A stretch of DNA of 64,000 bases from Chloroflexota bacterium (GTDB lineage: Bacteria; Chloroflexota; Dehalococcoidia; Lucifugimonadales; UBA3495), in assembly GCA_028874075.1 (NCBI GenBank), contig JAPPLU010000073.1, forward strand, positions 142,973 through 206,972, written 5' to 3'. Shown here piece by piece: positions 1 through 7,422 of this stretch. Under the pieces are notes generated by a model, which saw only the letters and a program-made list of their open reading frames with translations, was not told where the DNA came from and did not search any database. Made by a program: the position numbers and the translations under genes. How positions within the stretch are numbered: the stretch's first letter is position 1; every line of letters starts with the position of its first letter.

Positions 1-366
1 GGTATTGGAAATGGCGGCTTCCGGTTCATAGCCGTCATCCAGGGCCACCAGTTCCAGCAGGCGGCCGTTAACGCCTCCGGCCTCGTTAACTTCCTCGAAG
101 GCGGACAAGATCCCCAGCTGCATGTTGGTCCCAAGTTCCCAAGCCGGACCACTGAAGGCGGCAGACTGGCCGAAAAGAATCTTGTCGTCAGTTACGCCGG
201 GGTGTGGGGCGGAGCTTCCGCCGCCCTTTGAGTCGGAAACAGTGGGGGTGGGGGAGCCATTTTCTTCATCTTCGCTGGAACTGTTACTGCATGCCGCAGT
301 TGCAGCGCCCAGCAACAGGGCTAGGCTGAAAACAAAAAAGATGAGTAGGGCCAGCTTACCTCTCAT
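1..366 (-). CDS. Branched-chain amino acid-type ABC transporter substrate-binding lipoprotein (partial)
   Basis: N-terminal 122 codons of a gene that runs off the left edge. Translation gives a short basic start (MRGKLAL), a hydrophobic core and a lipobox-like end (ATAAC, Cys about residue 27), then a Ser/Glu/Pro-rich linker. The mature start reads GVTDDKILFGQSAAFSGP, followed by NEAGGVNGRLLELVALDDGY, the hallmark opening of the Peripla_BP_6 (LivK/urea) family. It is inferred to be a membrane-anchored extracytoplasmic solute receptor. It is the last visible gene of the STAS-phosphatase-kinase operon, 25 bp after the kinase stop, so it may sense a ligand for that switch rather than feed a permease. 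The substrate cannot be told from the fragment. Confidence 0.85.
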   Translation of the reverse strand, partial: MRGKLALLIFFVFSLALLLGAATAACSNSSSEDEENGSPTPTVSDSKGGGSSAPHPGVTDDKILFGQSAAFSGPAWELGTNMQLGILSAFEEVNEAGGVNGRLLELVALDDGYEPEAAISNT

Positions 367-391
367 AGTCTGCCTGGCAAGTGAAGGGGCT

Positions 392-811
392 TCAGTCGGA
401 TTTGCGAATTGTCATTATGGAGTGGTTTCTGGAGTTCTCCCTTCGATATTGGAAGTCGTCTGTCAGTTCCATTACGAAGTGGATTCCCAAGCCACCAATG
501 GGGCGGTCCTGAATTTCGCTGTCCAGCACAGGCGCTTTGACGTCTTCCAGAGGATTGAAAGGCCGTCCGTCGTCTACGAATTCAATGGTGATGGTATCGG
601 CGCCGGAAGTCAGACTTACATCGAAAGTATGGATCCCCTCATCGTACCCGTAATTCATGATGTTGAGGCCAAACTCTTCGAGCACCAGGTTCGTCTTGAA
701 GGTGAGGGCGGGAGGCCAGTCTTCTTCTTCGGCAAGCTCTTCCACCGTAGCGAAGATGCGCTGCAATTCCTCGTGCCGGGTCTCCACCTTCAGGTCTATC
801 CTGGAACTCAT
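392..811 (-). CDS. RsbW-like ATP-binding anti-sigma/serine kinase protein
   Basis: 139 aa HATPase_c_2 protein. It has an N-box (LVLEEFGLNIMNYGYDEG), a G1 box (DDGRPFNP) and a G2 box (GGLGIHFV), as in RsbW/SpoIIAB kinases that bind a sigma factor or effector and phosphorylate a STAS partner. The start chosen is the ATG at 811, which overlaps the stop of the upstream phosphatase (TAATG) and has GGGAG 7-8 nt upstream. An in-frame ATG at 832 would add seven residues and is less likely. Order STAS, phosphatase, kinase on one strand suggests a complete partner-switching module. No sigma factor gene is visible nearby, so the final target is unknown. Confidence 0.85.
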   Translation of the reverse strand: MSSRIDLKVETRHEELQRIFATVEELAEEEDWPPALTFKTNLVLEEFGLNIMNYGYDEGIHTFDVSLTSGADTITIEFVDDGRPFNPLEDVKAPVLDSEIQDRPIGGLGIHFVMELTDDFQYRRENSRNHSIMTIRKSD

Positions 812-1974
812 TAAGTCTTCTCCCTTCGGCAAAGGGTCAGGCAGGTGATGTCGTCGGACTGGGGAGTATCCCCGGCAAAAGTCTTAACCGCCTCAAACAC
901 GGCATCATTAACTGCCCTGGGGTTATCCGTGGGGACATTCGCGAGGACTTCCGCCATACGCTCCAGGCCAAACTCTTCGCCTTCCCGGTTCATAGCCTCC
1001 GAGACCCCGTCGGAATAGAGGAATACGGTATCCCCGGGGAGAAGATCAAAAGTGTCCTGGTAGTAGTCCTGACCATCCAGTATTCCCAGCGCCATCCCGC
1101 CGGTTAATGGCAGGTCAATTACGGTGCCGTCGGCACGCCGGACGTAGGGAGTGCAATGCCCGCCGTTAGCATAGGTCAGCTTCCCCGTGTTGCGGTCGTA
1201 GACGGCGTAAAGGAGCGTCACGAACATCATGGCCTCGTTGCCCTCGCAGAGCAGGTCGTTGACCTCCTTCAATACTTCTCCAGGTTCATACTTGCCAATG
1301 GCGGAACCCTTCAGCAGCGTGCGGCTGGACATCATGAACAGGGCTGCCGGCACCCCCTTGTCCGACACGTCGGCAATTGCAACGCCAACCCGGTCCTGGC
1401 CCAGGTAAATTACGTCGTAAAAGTCTCCACCCACTTCCTTGGCCGGTTCCATGCTGGCATAGGTCGCGTAGTCATCGTCCCTGGGAAATTCGGTAGGCAG
1501 GATGGACTGCTGAATCTTGCTGGCAACGTTCAGCTCGTTTTCCAGGCTCACCAGACGGTCCCTGGATGAAAGGGCGTCACGCCACTCCACGAGGTGAGCC
1601 AGTGTACGATCTATGGTTATCTGCAGATCATCAAAGTCCAGCGGCTTGGTAACAAAGTCAAAGGCGCCGCGGTTCATGGCGGTGCGAATGTTTTTCATAT
1701 CTCCATAGGCGGAGATGATGATGGACCGCACGTTCGGGTCTACTTTGGGAATCTGCTCCAGCAGGGTAAGCCCGTCCATCTGGGGCATGTTGATGTCCGA
1801 GATGACCATATCAATGTCTTCTTCCTGGCGCAGCACTTCCAGCGCTTCGACGCCATTATGGGCAAAGACAAAACTATACTGCCCGGACCGGATGCGTCGC
1901 CTCATCCGCTGGAGGACCAGCGGCTCCAGATCCGGTTCGTCGTCCACCACTAGAATTTTGAATGCCTCGGGCAT
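811..1974 (-). CDS. Receiver-PP2C (RsbU/SpoIIE-type) phosphatase
   Basis: 387 aa. Residues 1-125 are a response-regulator receiver: acidic pair DDE at 11-13, phospho-acceptor Asp60 in VISDINMP, and the conserved Lys in TKPLDF. A short helical linker follows, then a PPM/SpoIIE phosphatase domain with GGDFYD, VADVSDKGVPAALFM, YANGGHCTPY, LYSDGVSEAMN and SDDITCL, which include the metal-binding aspartates. By analogy with RsbU, it should dephosphorylate the STAS antagonist encoded upstream when its receiver is phosphorylated, releasing the antagonist to bind the kinase. It shares one base with the kinase gene (TAATG), implying translational coupling. No cognate histidine kinase is adjacent. Confidence 0.92.
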   Translation of the reverse strand: MPEAFKILVVDDEPDLEPLVLQRMRRRIRSGQYSFVFAHNGVEALEVLRQEEDIDMVISDINMPQMDGLTLLEQIPKVDPNVRSIIISAYGDMKNIRTAMNRGAFDFVTKPLDFDDLQITIDRTLAHLVEWRDALSSRDRLVSLENELNVASKIQQSILPTEFPRDDDYATYASMEPAKEVGGDFYDVIYLGQDRVGVAIADVSDKGVPAALFMMSSRTLLKGSAIGKYEPGEVLKEVNDLLCEGNEAMMFVTLLYAVYDRNTGKLTYANGGHCTPYVRRADGTVIDLPLTGGMALGILDGQDYYQDTFDLLPGDTVFLYSDGVSEAMNREGEEFGLERMAEVLANVPTDNPRAVNDAVFEAVKTFAGDTPQSDDITCLTLCRREKT

Positions 1975-2040
1975 TGGTTCCCTTCACTCCACAGTCTGGA
2001 TCACTAAAGGCTGTTGAAATTGCTCCAGTGCTGCCGAATA

Positions 2041-2066
2041 CAAGGCTGGCTTTCTTGCCAGCCTTG
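2041..2066 (-). terminator. Hairpin between STAS and phosphatase genes
   Basis: CAAGGCTGGC and GCCAGCCTTG form a perfect 10-bp stem (11 with the flanking A-T) around a 6-nt loop, in the 110-bp gap after the STAS gene. There is no T-run on either strand, so it may be a partial terminator or an mRNA-stability hairpin that makes the STAS protein more abundant than the downstream products. Function is inferred. Confidence 0.4.
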
Positions 2067-2084
2067 TTGACTAACCCAGAACTG

Positions 2085-2420
2085 CTAGCCCAGAGCGCCG
2101 ATGGCCGAGTCCTGGGAATCGTGAATGGGGATGATCTTGTCAAAGCCGCTGATGACGAATACCTCCCGCACGGGGTCGGACAGCGAGCAAGCCGCCATTT
2201 TGGCTCCCTGTCGCTGCAGATCCTTGGCGATCAGCAGCACCACCCGCAGACCTGCGCTGCTGATGTAAGTCAGGTCTTCCAGGTCAAGCACTACGGCCCG
2301 GTCAGATTCATTGATTTCGGATTTCATGGCATCCTGAAACTCGCTGGCGTTGGTGCCATCAACCCGTCCATCCGCCTTCAATACCAGGTTCGTGCCTTCC
2401 CGGCGAGATTCTACGTTCAT
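2085..2420 (-). CDS. STAS-domain anti-sigma factor antagonist (RsbV/SpoIIAA-like)
   Basis: 111 aa, a single STAS domain. The phosphorylation loop reads DLEDLTYISSAGLR. Ser55 aligns with the Ser phosphorylated in SpoIIAA, with Ser54 just before it. AGGAGG lies 8 nt before the ATG at 2420, the strongest SD of the operon. In the known partner-switch scheme the unphosphorylated form captures the RsbW-like kinase, and the PP2C phosphatase encoded next regenerates it. It is the first gene of the operon with a candidate promoter about 100 bp upstream and a hairpin right after it, fitting higher production of the antagonist. Confidence 0.92.
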   Translation of the reverse strand: MNVESRREGTNLVLKADGRVDGTNASEFQDAMKSEINESDRAVVLDLEDLTYISSAGLRVVLLIAKDLQRQGAKMAACSLSDPVREVFVISGFDKIIPIHDSQDSAIGALG

Positions 2421-2818
2421 ACAGGTAGCCTCCTAAAAAACTCAAAATCTTGAACGGCTGAAGGAGCAGAGCCATCCCACTTACTGGCGCGGGAGAGCCT
2501 CGGAAAACTACGTACCATAATAACCTATAGTCTCGGATACAACAAACCCTCTGGGCTATTTGTGCAAGTCCAGGAGCCGCGGTCCGCAGACAGCCACGGG
2601 TTGCGGTCCCCCAGGGAGAAACCGCAATTTAACCGGACGGGTGAAATACAATAGGCTTGTCATTCTGGGCTTCCGGATAAAGGCGGGGGAGGTGGTCTTG
2701 CTGGCGGGAGAAGCCCGATTCGGTGACGTTTGCACCGCGAGGCTTGCCCTTCAAGACGAGGGGAGTGGCCGAGTCGAAGGGTTACCGAAATCGCCGGCCT
2801 TTCGCCTTCGGATACTGG
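2421..2818. other. Intergenic region between STAS operon and amt
   Basis: About 400 bp without a supportable gene. Apart from the STAS SD and candidate promoter, nothing recognisable is seen. It is also the region downstream of the ammonium channel gene, and no clear terminator hairpin was found. Confidence 0.5.
2517..2545 (-). promoter_or_regulatory. Candidate promoter of the STAS operon
   Basis: On the minus strand TTGTTG (2540-2545), a 17-bp spacer and TATTAT (2517-2522, 5/6 to TATAAT). This would give a leader of about 90 nt before the STAS start. The -35 is weak. Confidence 0.35.
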
Positions 2819-4048
2819 TTAGAGATCATAACCTCTCTCACCGTGAATTGCCACATCCAGCCCCACAATCTCGTCCATCGGGTCTACCCGCACCTTGCGC
2901 AGGACCAGGTCCAGCACCTTGAGGATCAGGAACGTAAAGATTCCCGCCCAAGCCATAGATGCCAGTACGCCCAGCACTTGCACTCCCAACTGGACCAGGA
3001 TCGGGCGGCCCTCCACCACGTACCCGTGGCCGTCCATAATCTCGAGAGCCAGGAAAGGAATCAGCAAGGTGCCGAGGATGCCGCCCAGGCCGTGAACGGC
3101 AAAAACGTCCAGGGAGTCGTCAATCAGTAGCTTCCACTTGACGATGCCAACGGCAAAGAAACAGACGGTGCTGGCTGTTATTCCCAGTATCATGCCGCCA
3201 ACGGGGCCGATGTAGCCGGAAGCGGGAGTTACCGCCGCCAGGCCTGCAATTGCGCCAATTATGGCGCCGATAAGGGTTGGCCGGCGGAATTTTATCCAGT
3301 CCAGAAAGGTCCAGGTCAGCAGGCCGGCGCTGGCGGAAATGTGGGTTACGGCGATGGCCATGCCCGCCTCGCCGTTGGCGGCAAGCGCGCTGCCGCCGTT
3401 GAATCCGAACCAGCCCACCCAGAGCATTCCCGCGCCGGCAGCCGCAAGCCCGGGGTTATGGGCGGGAACCAGTTCGTGGGGAAAGATCTGCCGTTTGCCC
3501 ACGTATAATGCCGCTACCAGGGCAGCGACACCCACGTTGGCGTGCAGCACCACCCCACCGGCGAAGTCCATTATCCCCAGTTGGTGCAGCCAGCCATCGC
3601 CCCAGACCCAGTGGCAGATGGGGGCGTATACCAGCAGGTGCCAGGCCGCGCTGAAGAGGAGAATAGCCTGGAACTTCATTCTTTCGGTGTACGCGCCGAC
3701 GATGATCGCCGGCGCGATGATAGCGAACGTCAACTGAAAAATGACAAACACTATCTCCGGCATGTCCCCTCTTAGGTGTCCGTGGTCTATGCCGTAGAAG
3801 AATGCCTTGTCCGGCATGCCGATGAACCAGCCGACGGTGTCGCCGAAGGCCAGGCTGTAACCGACTATGAACCACAGCAGGCTGGCTATGGCAGATATCG
3901 TGAAGCACTGGATTACCACCGACAGGACGGACTTGGCCTGCACCAGGCCACTGTAAAACATCGCTAGGCCCGGTAGGGTCATGAACAAGACAAAAGCCGT
4001 GGAGGTCAACATCCACGCGGTAACGCCAGTATCCAACCTTGCCCCCAC
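2819..4048 (-). CDS. amt: Ammonium transporter Amt
   Basis: 409 aa, about eleven membrane segments. Family signatures are visible: DTGVTAWMLTSTAFVLFMT near the N-terminus, GLAMFYSGLVQAKSVLS, the pore-lining DFAGGVVLHANVG (first pore His) and FAVHGLGGILGT (second pore His). It conducts NH4+/NH3 across the cytoplasmic membrane. The start is a GTG at 4048 with a poor SD; an ATG five bases upstream is out of frame. There is no GlnB/GlnK gene next to it, unlike the common glnK-amtB pair, and no cytosolic regulatory extension beyond the usual tail (RGYDL end). Length matches the bacterial family. Confidence 0.95.
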   Translation of the reverse strand: MGARLDTGVTAWMLTSTAFVLFMTLPGLAMFYSGLVQAKSVLSVVIQCFTISAIASLLWFIVGYSLAFGDTVGWFIGMPDKAFFYGIDHGHLRGDMPEIVFVIFQLTFAIIAPAIIVGAYTERMKFQAILLFSAAWHLLVYAPICHWVWGDGWLHQLGIMDFAGGVVLHANVGVAALVAALYVGKRQIFPHELVPAHNPGLAAAGAGMLWVGWFGFNGGSALAANGEAGMAIAVTHISASAGLLTWTFLDWIKFRRPTLIGAIIGAIAGLAAVTPASGYIGPVGGMILGITASTVCFFAVGIVKWKLLIDDSLDVFAVHGLGGILGTLLIPFLALEIMDGHGYVVEGRPILVQLGVQVLGVLASMAWAGIFTFLILKVLDLVLRKVRVDPMDEIVGLDVAIHGERGYDL

Positions 4049-4156
4049 TCCATTACTTGTCGTTCATCGGGGCGCGTCTGACCAGGTTGCCGGCCAGGCG
4101 CGCTCCAATGGGTCCCAGCGATTTATGATTTTACGTTTTTCTAATCTCTGCGATGA

Positions 4157-4558
4157 CTAGGTGCCGATCCAGCCGGAACCGGACACGTCGATCACCTGTT
4201 CGTCCGGGCCGCGATACTTTTCTTCATAGTAGCTCTGCCCCGGATTGCCGTGGCCGCCCACGTTGATGCGCATGTTCATCGCGCGGGCCCCTTCGGCCTC
4301 CAGCTTGGCCTGGATATCATCCATGTCTTCCACCATGAAGCCGAGATGGTCAATTCCGGCATACCCGGCCACGTCACGGACGCTCTCGCCTTGGCCCTCG
4401 TCGATGGATTTCAGTATGGCCAGGTTGATGTAGCCGTCGGACAAGTAAAGCCCCGAGCCGGCCTTCCCTACTTCTTCCAGGCCGAAGACGTTGATGTAGA
4501 ACTGGGCGGTCTTTTCCGGGTCCGGAGTGCGGATAGCTATATGCTTGATCCTGGGCAT
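4157..4558 (-). CDS. VOC (glyoxalase/dioxygenase) family protein
   Basis: 133 aa with paired beta-alpha-beta-beta-beta units. It starts MPRIKHIAIRTPDPEKTAQF, a typical VOC opening with a metal-ligand His, continues with FYINVFGLEEV and GIDHLGFMVEDMDD (second His), and ends with a Glu-containing EQVIDVSG strand. The start at 4558 is preferred over an in-frame ATG at 4573 because GGAGGAAG lies between them at proper spacing. It is probably a metal-dependent lyase, isomerase or dioxygenase-like enzyme; the substrate cannot be predicted. It lies 109 bp upstream of amt on the same strand. Confidence 0.85.
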   Translation of the reverse strand: MPRIKHIAIRTPDPEKTAQFYINVFGLEEVGKAGSGLYLSDGYINLAILKSIDEGQGESVRDVAGYAGIDHLGFMVEDMDDIQAKLEAEGARAMNMRINVGGHGNPGQSYYEEKYRGPDEQVIDVSGSGWIGT

Positions 4559-4645
4559 AATCTCTTCCTCCATTTATTCTGGATATGAGCCAACCCCTGG
4601 TTGCGTTGGATTATAGTTGGCGGTGTATCCCATTTCAATCTGGCG

Positions 4646-5173
4646 CTAACGGTGCCAACCCATTCCTTGGAACAGGCCCCTCAGGTAGGCTATCTGGCCG
4701 CCGTGGGCCACGTTGTCCCACACCAGTTGGCCCAGGGCGGTGGCGATGGTATGGTCCCTGGTTTCGGCTTCGGGCGGAAAGGTAACCTCCCGTTCCATGT
4801 CTTCCCAGGTCAGGGCCCCGATGTACTCCCTCGCCGCCTGCCGGACCGTTTCCTGGTAACCCAGCAGCACCGCAATGTCGGGCGCGGTCCAGTCGGCCAG
4901 GTCCTCCGGCGTCCACCCCATTCCGCGGACGTTTTCCGTCATGCCGAACCTGCCGCTCCACCCCTGAGTTACCCAAAAGGACTGCTGCCCCTGAAGCCGC
5001 TGGTTGATAAAAGTGTCGATTACCCGGTTCATGTGCCACAGCAGCCAGGCTATGGAGTTGCATTCGGGCGCCGGCTGGCGGGACAGCGTTTCCGCGTCCA
5101 CGCCGGCCACCGCCGCGTCCACCATATTCCAGTTTCTGCCCAGGGCCCAGAGCACCGCATCACCTGCAGCCAT
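4646..5173 (-). CDS. DinB/YfiT-like four-helix protein
   Basis: 175 aa, all-helical DinB superfamily. NSIAWLLWHMNRVIDTFIN carries the first His, and VWDNVAHGGQIAYLRGL carries the C-terminal His of the metal site usual in DinB/thiol-S-transferase-like proteins. The start at 5173 is supported by GAGGAGG six bases upstream; an ORF extension to 5269 has no SD. These proteins are often metal-dependent enzymes acting with small thiols, or have no known substrate. It stands between the VOC gene and nurA, all on the minus strand, with no obvious functional link. Confidence 0.8.
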   Translation of the reverse strand: MAAGDAVLWALGRNWNMVDAAVAGVDAETLSRQPAPECNSIAWLLWHMNRVIDTFINQRLQGQQSFWVTQGWSGRFGMTENVRGMGWTPEDLADWTAPDIAVLLGYQETVRQAAREYIGALTWEDMEREVTFPPEAETRDHTIATALGQLVWDNVAHGGQIAYLRGLFQGMGWHR

Positions 5174-5372
5174 GAGTGACCTCCTCAATTCTGAAAGTTT
5201 CCTGGTCTTGAAGCCTGCCAATACTGTCGCCACTCGTGCTGGCTGCACACTATCCAGGCCGGCGTCCAAGCTACAGGAGGATTGCCGTTGAGTCTATGAT
5301 GCCCTCGCTGCGGGAAGGGAAAAACCTGAGGCCCTGCTCTGGTCGGGACTGCCGGAAGGGCGCACCTTGGTA

Positions 5373-6581
5373 CTAAACCCACGGTCGGCGCTTTGAGCGT
5401 TCCTTCTGCGAGGTGTAGGTGGGCAGGCCCTGCCGTTCCAGCGTTTCCGCCACCATCTCCCGGAACAGTTGACGGTCGCGGCCGGTAACCACCGCCTGCT
5501 CGTGGGCCTCGGTAATCGCCACCGGGTAGCCTTGGCCCTTGCGGCACTGCTCCACGATCATGCTATGGCCCAGGCCCAAGAGGGACTCGTCCTCTGCCAC
5601 CCACTTGGGAATTTCCACTCGGGCAATTTCCTCGCCCGCATGCAGATAGTAGAAGTAGACCTGTTGGGCGTCGCCGTAAAATTCCCGGGGCACAGAGGAG
5701 TTAGTCTTGTATACGGGGGAGCGATGGAAAGGTGTCAGCTCCCTGGCAAAGATCTCCCGGTCCAGGAAGTCGTTGGCCCGGCTGCAGGGTTCCAGTTCCG
5801 AACGCCGGTAGCTGCACGACCTTCGGCAACGCTCCAGCTCGTGGCTGCAAAGACAGCGGCGGATGGCGTTCACCACTTCGGTGGTCCGGGGCAGGGACAC
5901 GTAGGCTGCCAGGGTAACGGACCGCTCCCGGGCCAGTTCCCGGAACCCTCCCAGCGCCTTCAGCAGCCCGTCCCTGATTATGAAGTCGCGGACAAATTCC
6001 GGGTAGCCCCTTCCGGCCAGCCCCCACAGCACCAGGGTGCCGTCCACCAGGGCCAGTACCGGCCGGTCGTCTGGGCACCGACGTGCCTCCTCCAGCAAGA
6101 CCGTCAACTCCCTGACCGTGCGGTACAGCCCCAGCAGATTGCCGGTCATGGCCTCTTCCAGGCTGGCATTGCCCGGGTCTCGCAGGTACAACTCTTCCTC
6201 CCGGGCCGCCAGGTGGGGACGGCTGAAGAAGCGTGCATCGGCCTCCCCGCCATAGGTAAGGACACAGCCGCCCAGGTTCAGCAGGTAGCAGGGCACCGGA
6301 AGGTGTCGGTCCACGTCAATGTGCGAACCGTCCACCGAAAGGGCCGTCCAGTCCTCGGGCGGCGGTGACGGCGCCGCGTTTCCCAGCAAAGTATCCGTAA
6401 CCTGGGCTGCCAGGAAGGGGATGCCCGGCGCCGAGGTTAGCCGTTGAGCTTCCAGGGGGGATACGGCGGCCGCTGCCTCCCTTAATACTTCCAGTCTCGC
6501 TGCTCGGTCTCCGTGGCCCTGCCCCAGCGACTCCGACACTCGGTCCAACTGAACAATGGTTTCGCCCAGATCAAGTGACAT
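5373..6581 (-). CDS. nurA: NurA-domain nuclease
   Basis: 402 aa. The NurA signature is seen: LSVDGSHIDVDRH (metal-binding Asp of the first strand) and, about 130 residues later, ALVDGTLVLWGL (second Asp), followed by the large inserted region and LLGLGHSMIVEQCRKGQGYP near the C-terminus. NurA proteins are 5'-3' nucleases that, with the HerA ATPase, resect DNA ends in archaea and some bacteria. No herA is present in this window. Cys-rich residues in the middle (CLCSHELERCRRSC) are notable. The gene ends at 5373 and starts at 6581 with ATG. Confidence 0.85.
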   Translation of the reverse strand: MSLDLGETIVQLDRVSESLGQGHGDRAARLEVLREAAAAVSPLEAQRLTSAPGIPFLAAQVTDTLLGNAAPSPPPEDWTALSVDGSHIDVDRHLPVPCYLLNLGGCVLTYGGEADARFFSRPHLAAREEELYLRDPGNASLEEAMTGNLLGLYRTVRELTVLLEEARRCPDDRPVLALVDGTLVLWGLAGRGYPEFVRDFIIRDGLLKALGGFRELARERSVTLAAYVSLPRTTEVVNAIRRCLCSHELERCRRSCSYRRSELEPCSRANDFLDREIFARELTPFHRSPVYKTNSSVPREFYGDAQQVYFYYLHAGEEIARVEIPKWVAEDESLLGLGHSMIVEQCRKGQGYPVAITEAHEQAVVTGRDRQLFREMVAETLERQGLPTYTSQKERSKRRPWV

Positions 6582-6813
6582 ATTGGCATACCCGCAGGTT
6601 GAGAAATTCGGGGAAAGAAATTGAGTGTGGCGGTTGGTGTTTCCGGCCCTGATGCAGGACAGACTCCGGACTCATCCTATCAGCGCCCCGGATGAGGTTC
6701 AACAGTGGTGGCCAGTGGTAGCCGCTGAGACTGGCTCGACGGCGCCGCCAGCCTCCTGTTTTGGGTGATTTGCTAGCCTTCTTTCGTATCCAGTTTCAGC
6801 TACCGGGAGCTTC

Positions 6814-6841
6814 TTGAACCAGATGTTAAATGTGCTATAAT
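6814..6841 (+). promoter_or_regulatory. Promoter of the tRNA cluster
   Basis: TTGAAC (6814-6819), a 16-bp spacer and a perfect TATAAT (6836-6841). The predicted transcript start is about ten bases upstream of tRNA-Leu. The rest of the 6582-6813 gap between nurA and this promoter shows nothing recognisable. Confidence 0.75.
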
Positions 6842-6858
6842 GCGGTATGCGTCGACTG

Positions 6859-6945
6859 GCCGAGGTGGTGGAATAGGTAGACACGCGGTCTTGAGGGGGC
6901 CGTGGGCGTAAGCTCGTGTGGGTTCAAGTCCCGCCCTCGGCACCA
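6859..6945 (+). tRNA. tRNA-Leu (anticodon GAG)
   Basis: 87 nt including an encoded CCA. The acceptor stem GCCGAGG/CCTCGGC is perfect. The anticodon stem CGGTC/GGCCG encloses loop TTGAGGG (anticodon GAG). A class II long variable arm and GGTTCAAGTCC T-arm are present. First gene of a three-tRNA cluster. Confidence 0.96.
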
Positions 6946-6986
6946 TATCGTCCCAGACCCGGCAGTGATATACCGGTGCAGCCCGA

Positions 6987-7062
6987 GGCGACGTAGCCAA
7001 GTGGTTAAGGCGGAGGTCTGCAAAACCTCTATTCGGCGGTTCGAATCCGCCCGTCGCCTCCA
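6987..7062 (+). tRNA. tRNA-Cys (anticodon GCA)
   Basis: 76 nt including an encoded CCA. Acceptor GGCGACG/CGTCGCC, anticodon arm GAGGT-CTGCAAA-ACCTC (anticodon GCA) and T-arm GGCGGTTCGAATCCGCC are all well paired. Confidence 0.96.
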
Positions 7063-7158
7063 TTTTTCCCCGCCGGGAACTGTCCGCTCCCCTTCGTCTC
7101 CGGTCGGCCGTGCTTCTCCTTCGGCAAGTCCGGCTCCCTGTCGGACCTTAACTTTTAA

Positions 7159-7243
7159 GCCGGTGTGGCGGAATGGCAGACGCGGCGGACTTAAAATCCG
7201 CTATCTTTATGATGTGTGGGTTCGAGTCCCTCCTCCGGCACCA
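7159..7243 (+). tRNA. tRNA-Leu (anticodon TAA) with two U-U mismatches
   Basis: 85 nt including an encoded CCA. Anticodon arm GCGGA-CTTAAAA-TCCGC (anticodon TAA) and a long variable arm identify a class II tRNA-Leu reading UUA/UUG. Two pairs are broken: acceptor GCCGGTG/CTCCGGC has a U-U at the sixth pair, and T-stem GTGGG/CCCTC has a U-U at its fourth. The other tRNAs here are fully paired. It should still fold, but the mismatches are unusual. Confidence 0.92.
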
Positions 7244-7277
7244 AATATCTCAATAACATAAGTCAGTCAAAAGCTTG

Positions 7278-7315
7278 CGGCCCCCGGACTGCTCCGGGGG
7301 CCGTTCTTTTTGGTC
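7278..7315 (+). terminator. Rho-independent terminator of the tRNA cluster
   Basis: Perfect 11-bp GC-rich stem (CGGCCCCCGGA/TCCGGGGGCCG) with a 4-nt loop, followed by TTCTTTTT. Confidence 0.9.
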
Positions 7316-7422
7316 TTGGGGGCTATTTGCTGGTCGCATCTATGGGGGACTGGACGGAGGCATTTCATCAGAGCCCATTTGTGCCGATTGGTGGGCCAAA
7401 TTAGATCGGAAGGGACTTGCCC

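Noticed and set aside
122..814. Plus-strand open frame of 230 codons
   Set aside because: It runs antisense to two well-supported minus-strand genes (binding lipoprotein and RsbW-like kinase) and has no protein-like motif.
5185..5547. 120-codon minus-strand frame between DinB and nurA
   Set aside because: Overlaps the nurA 3' end in another frame; Pro/Gly-rich shadow composition.
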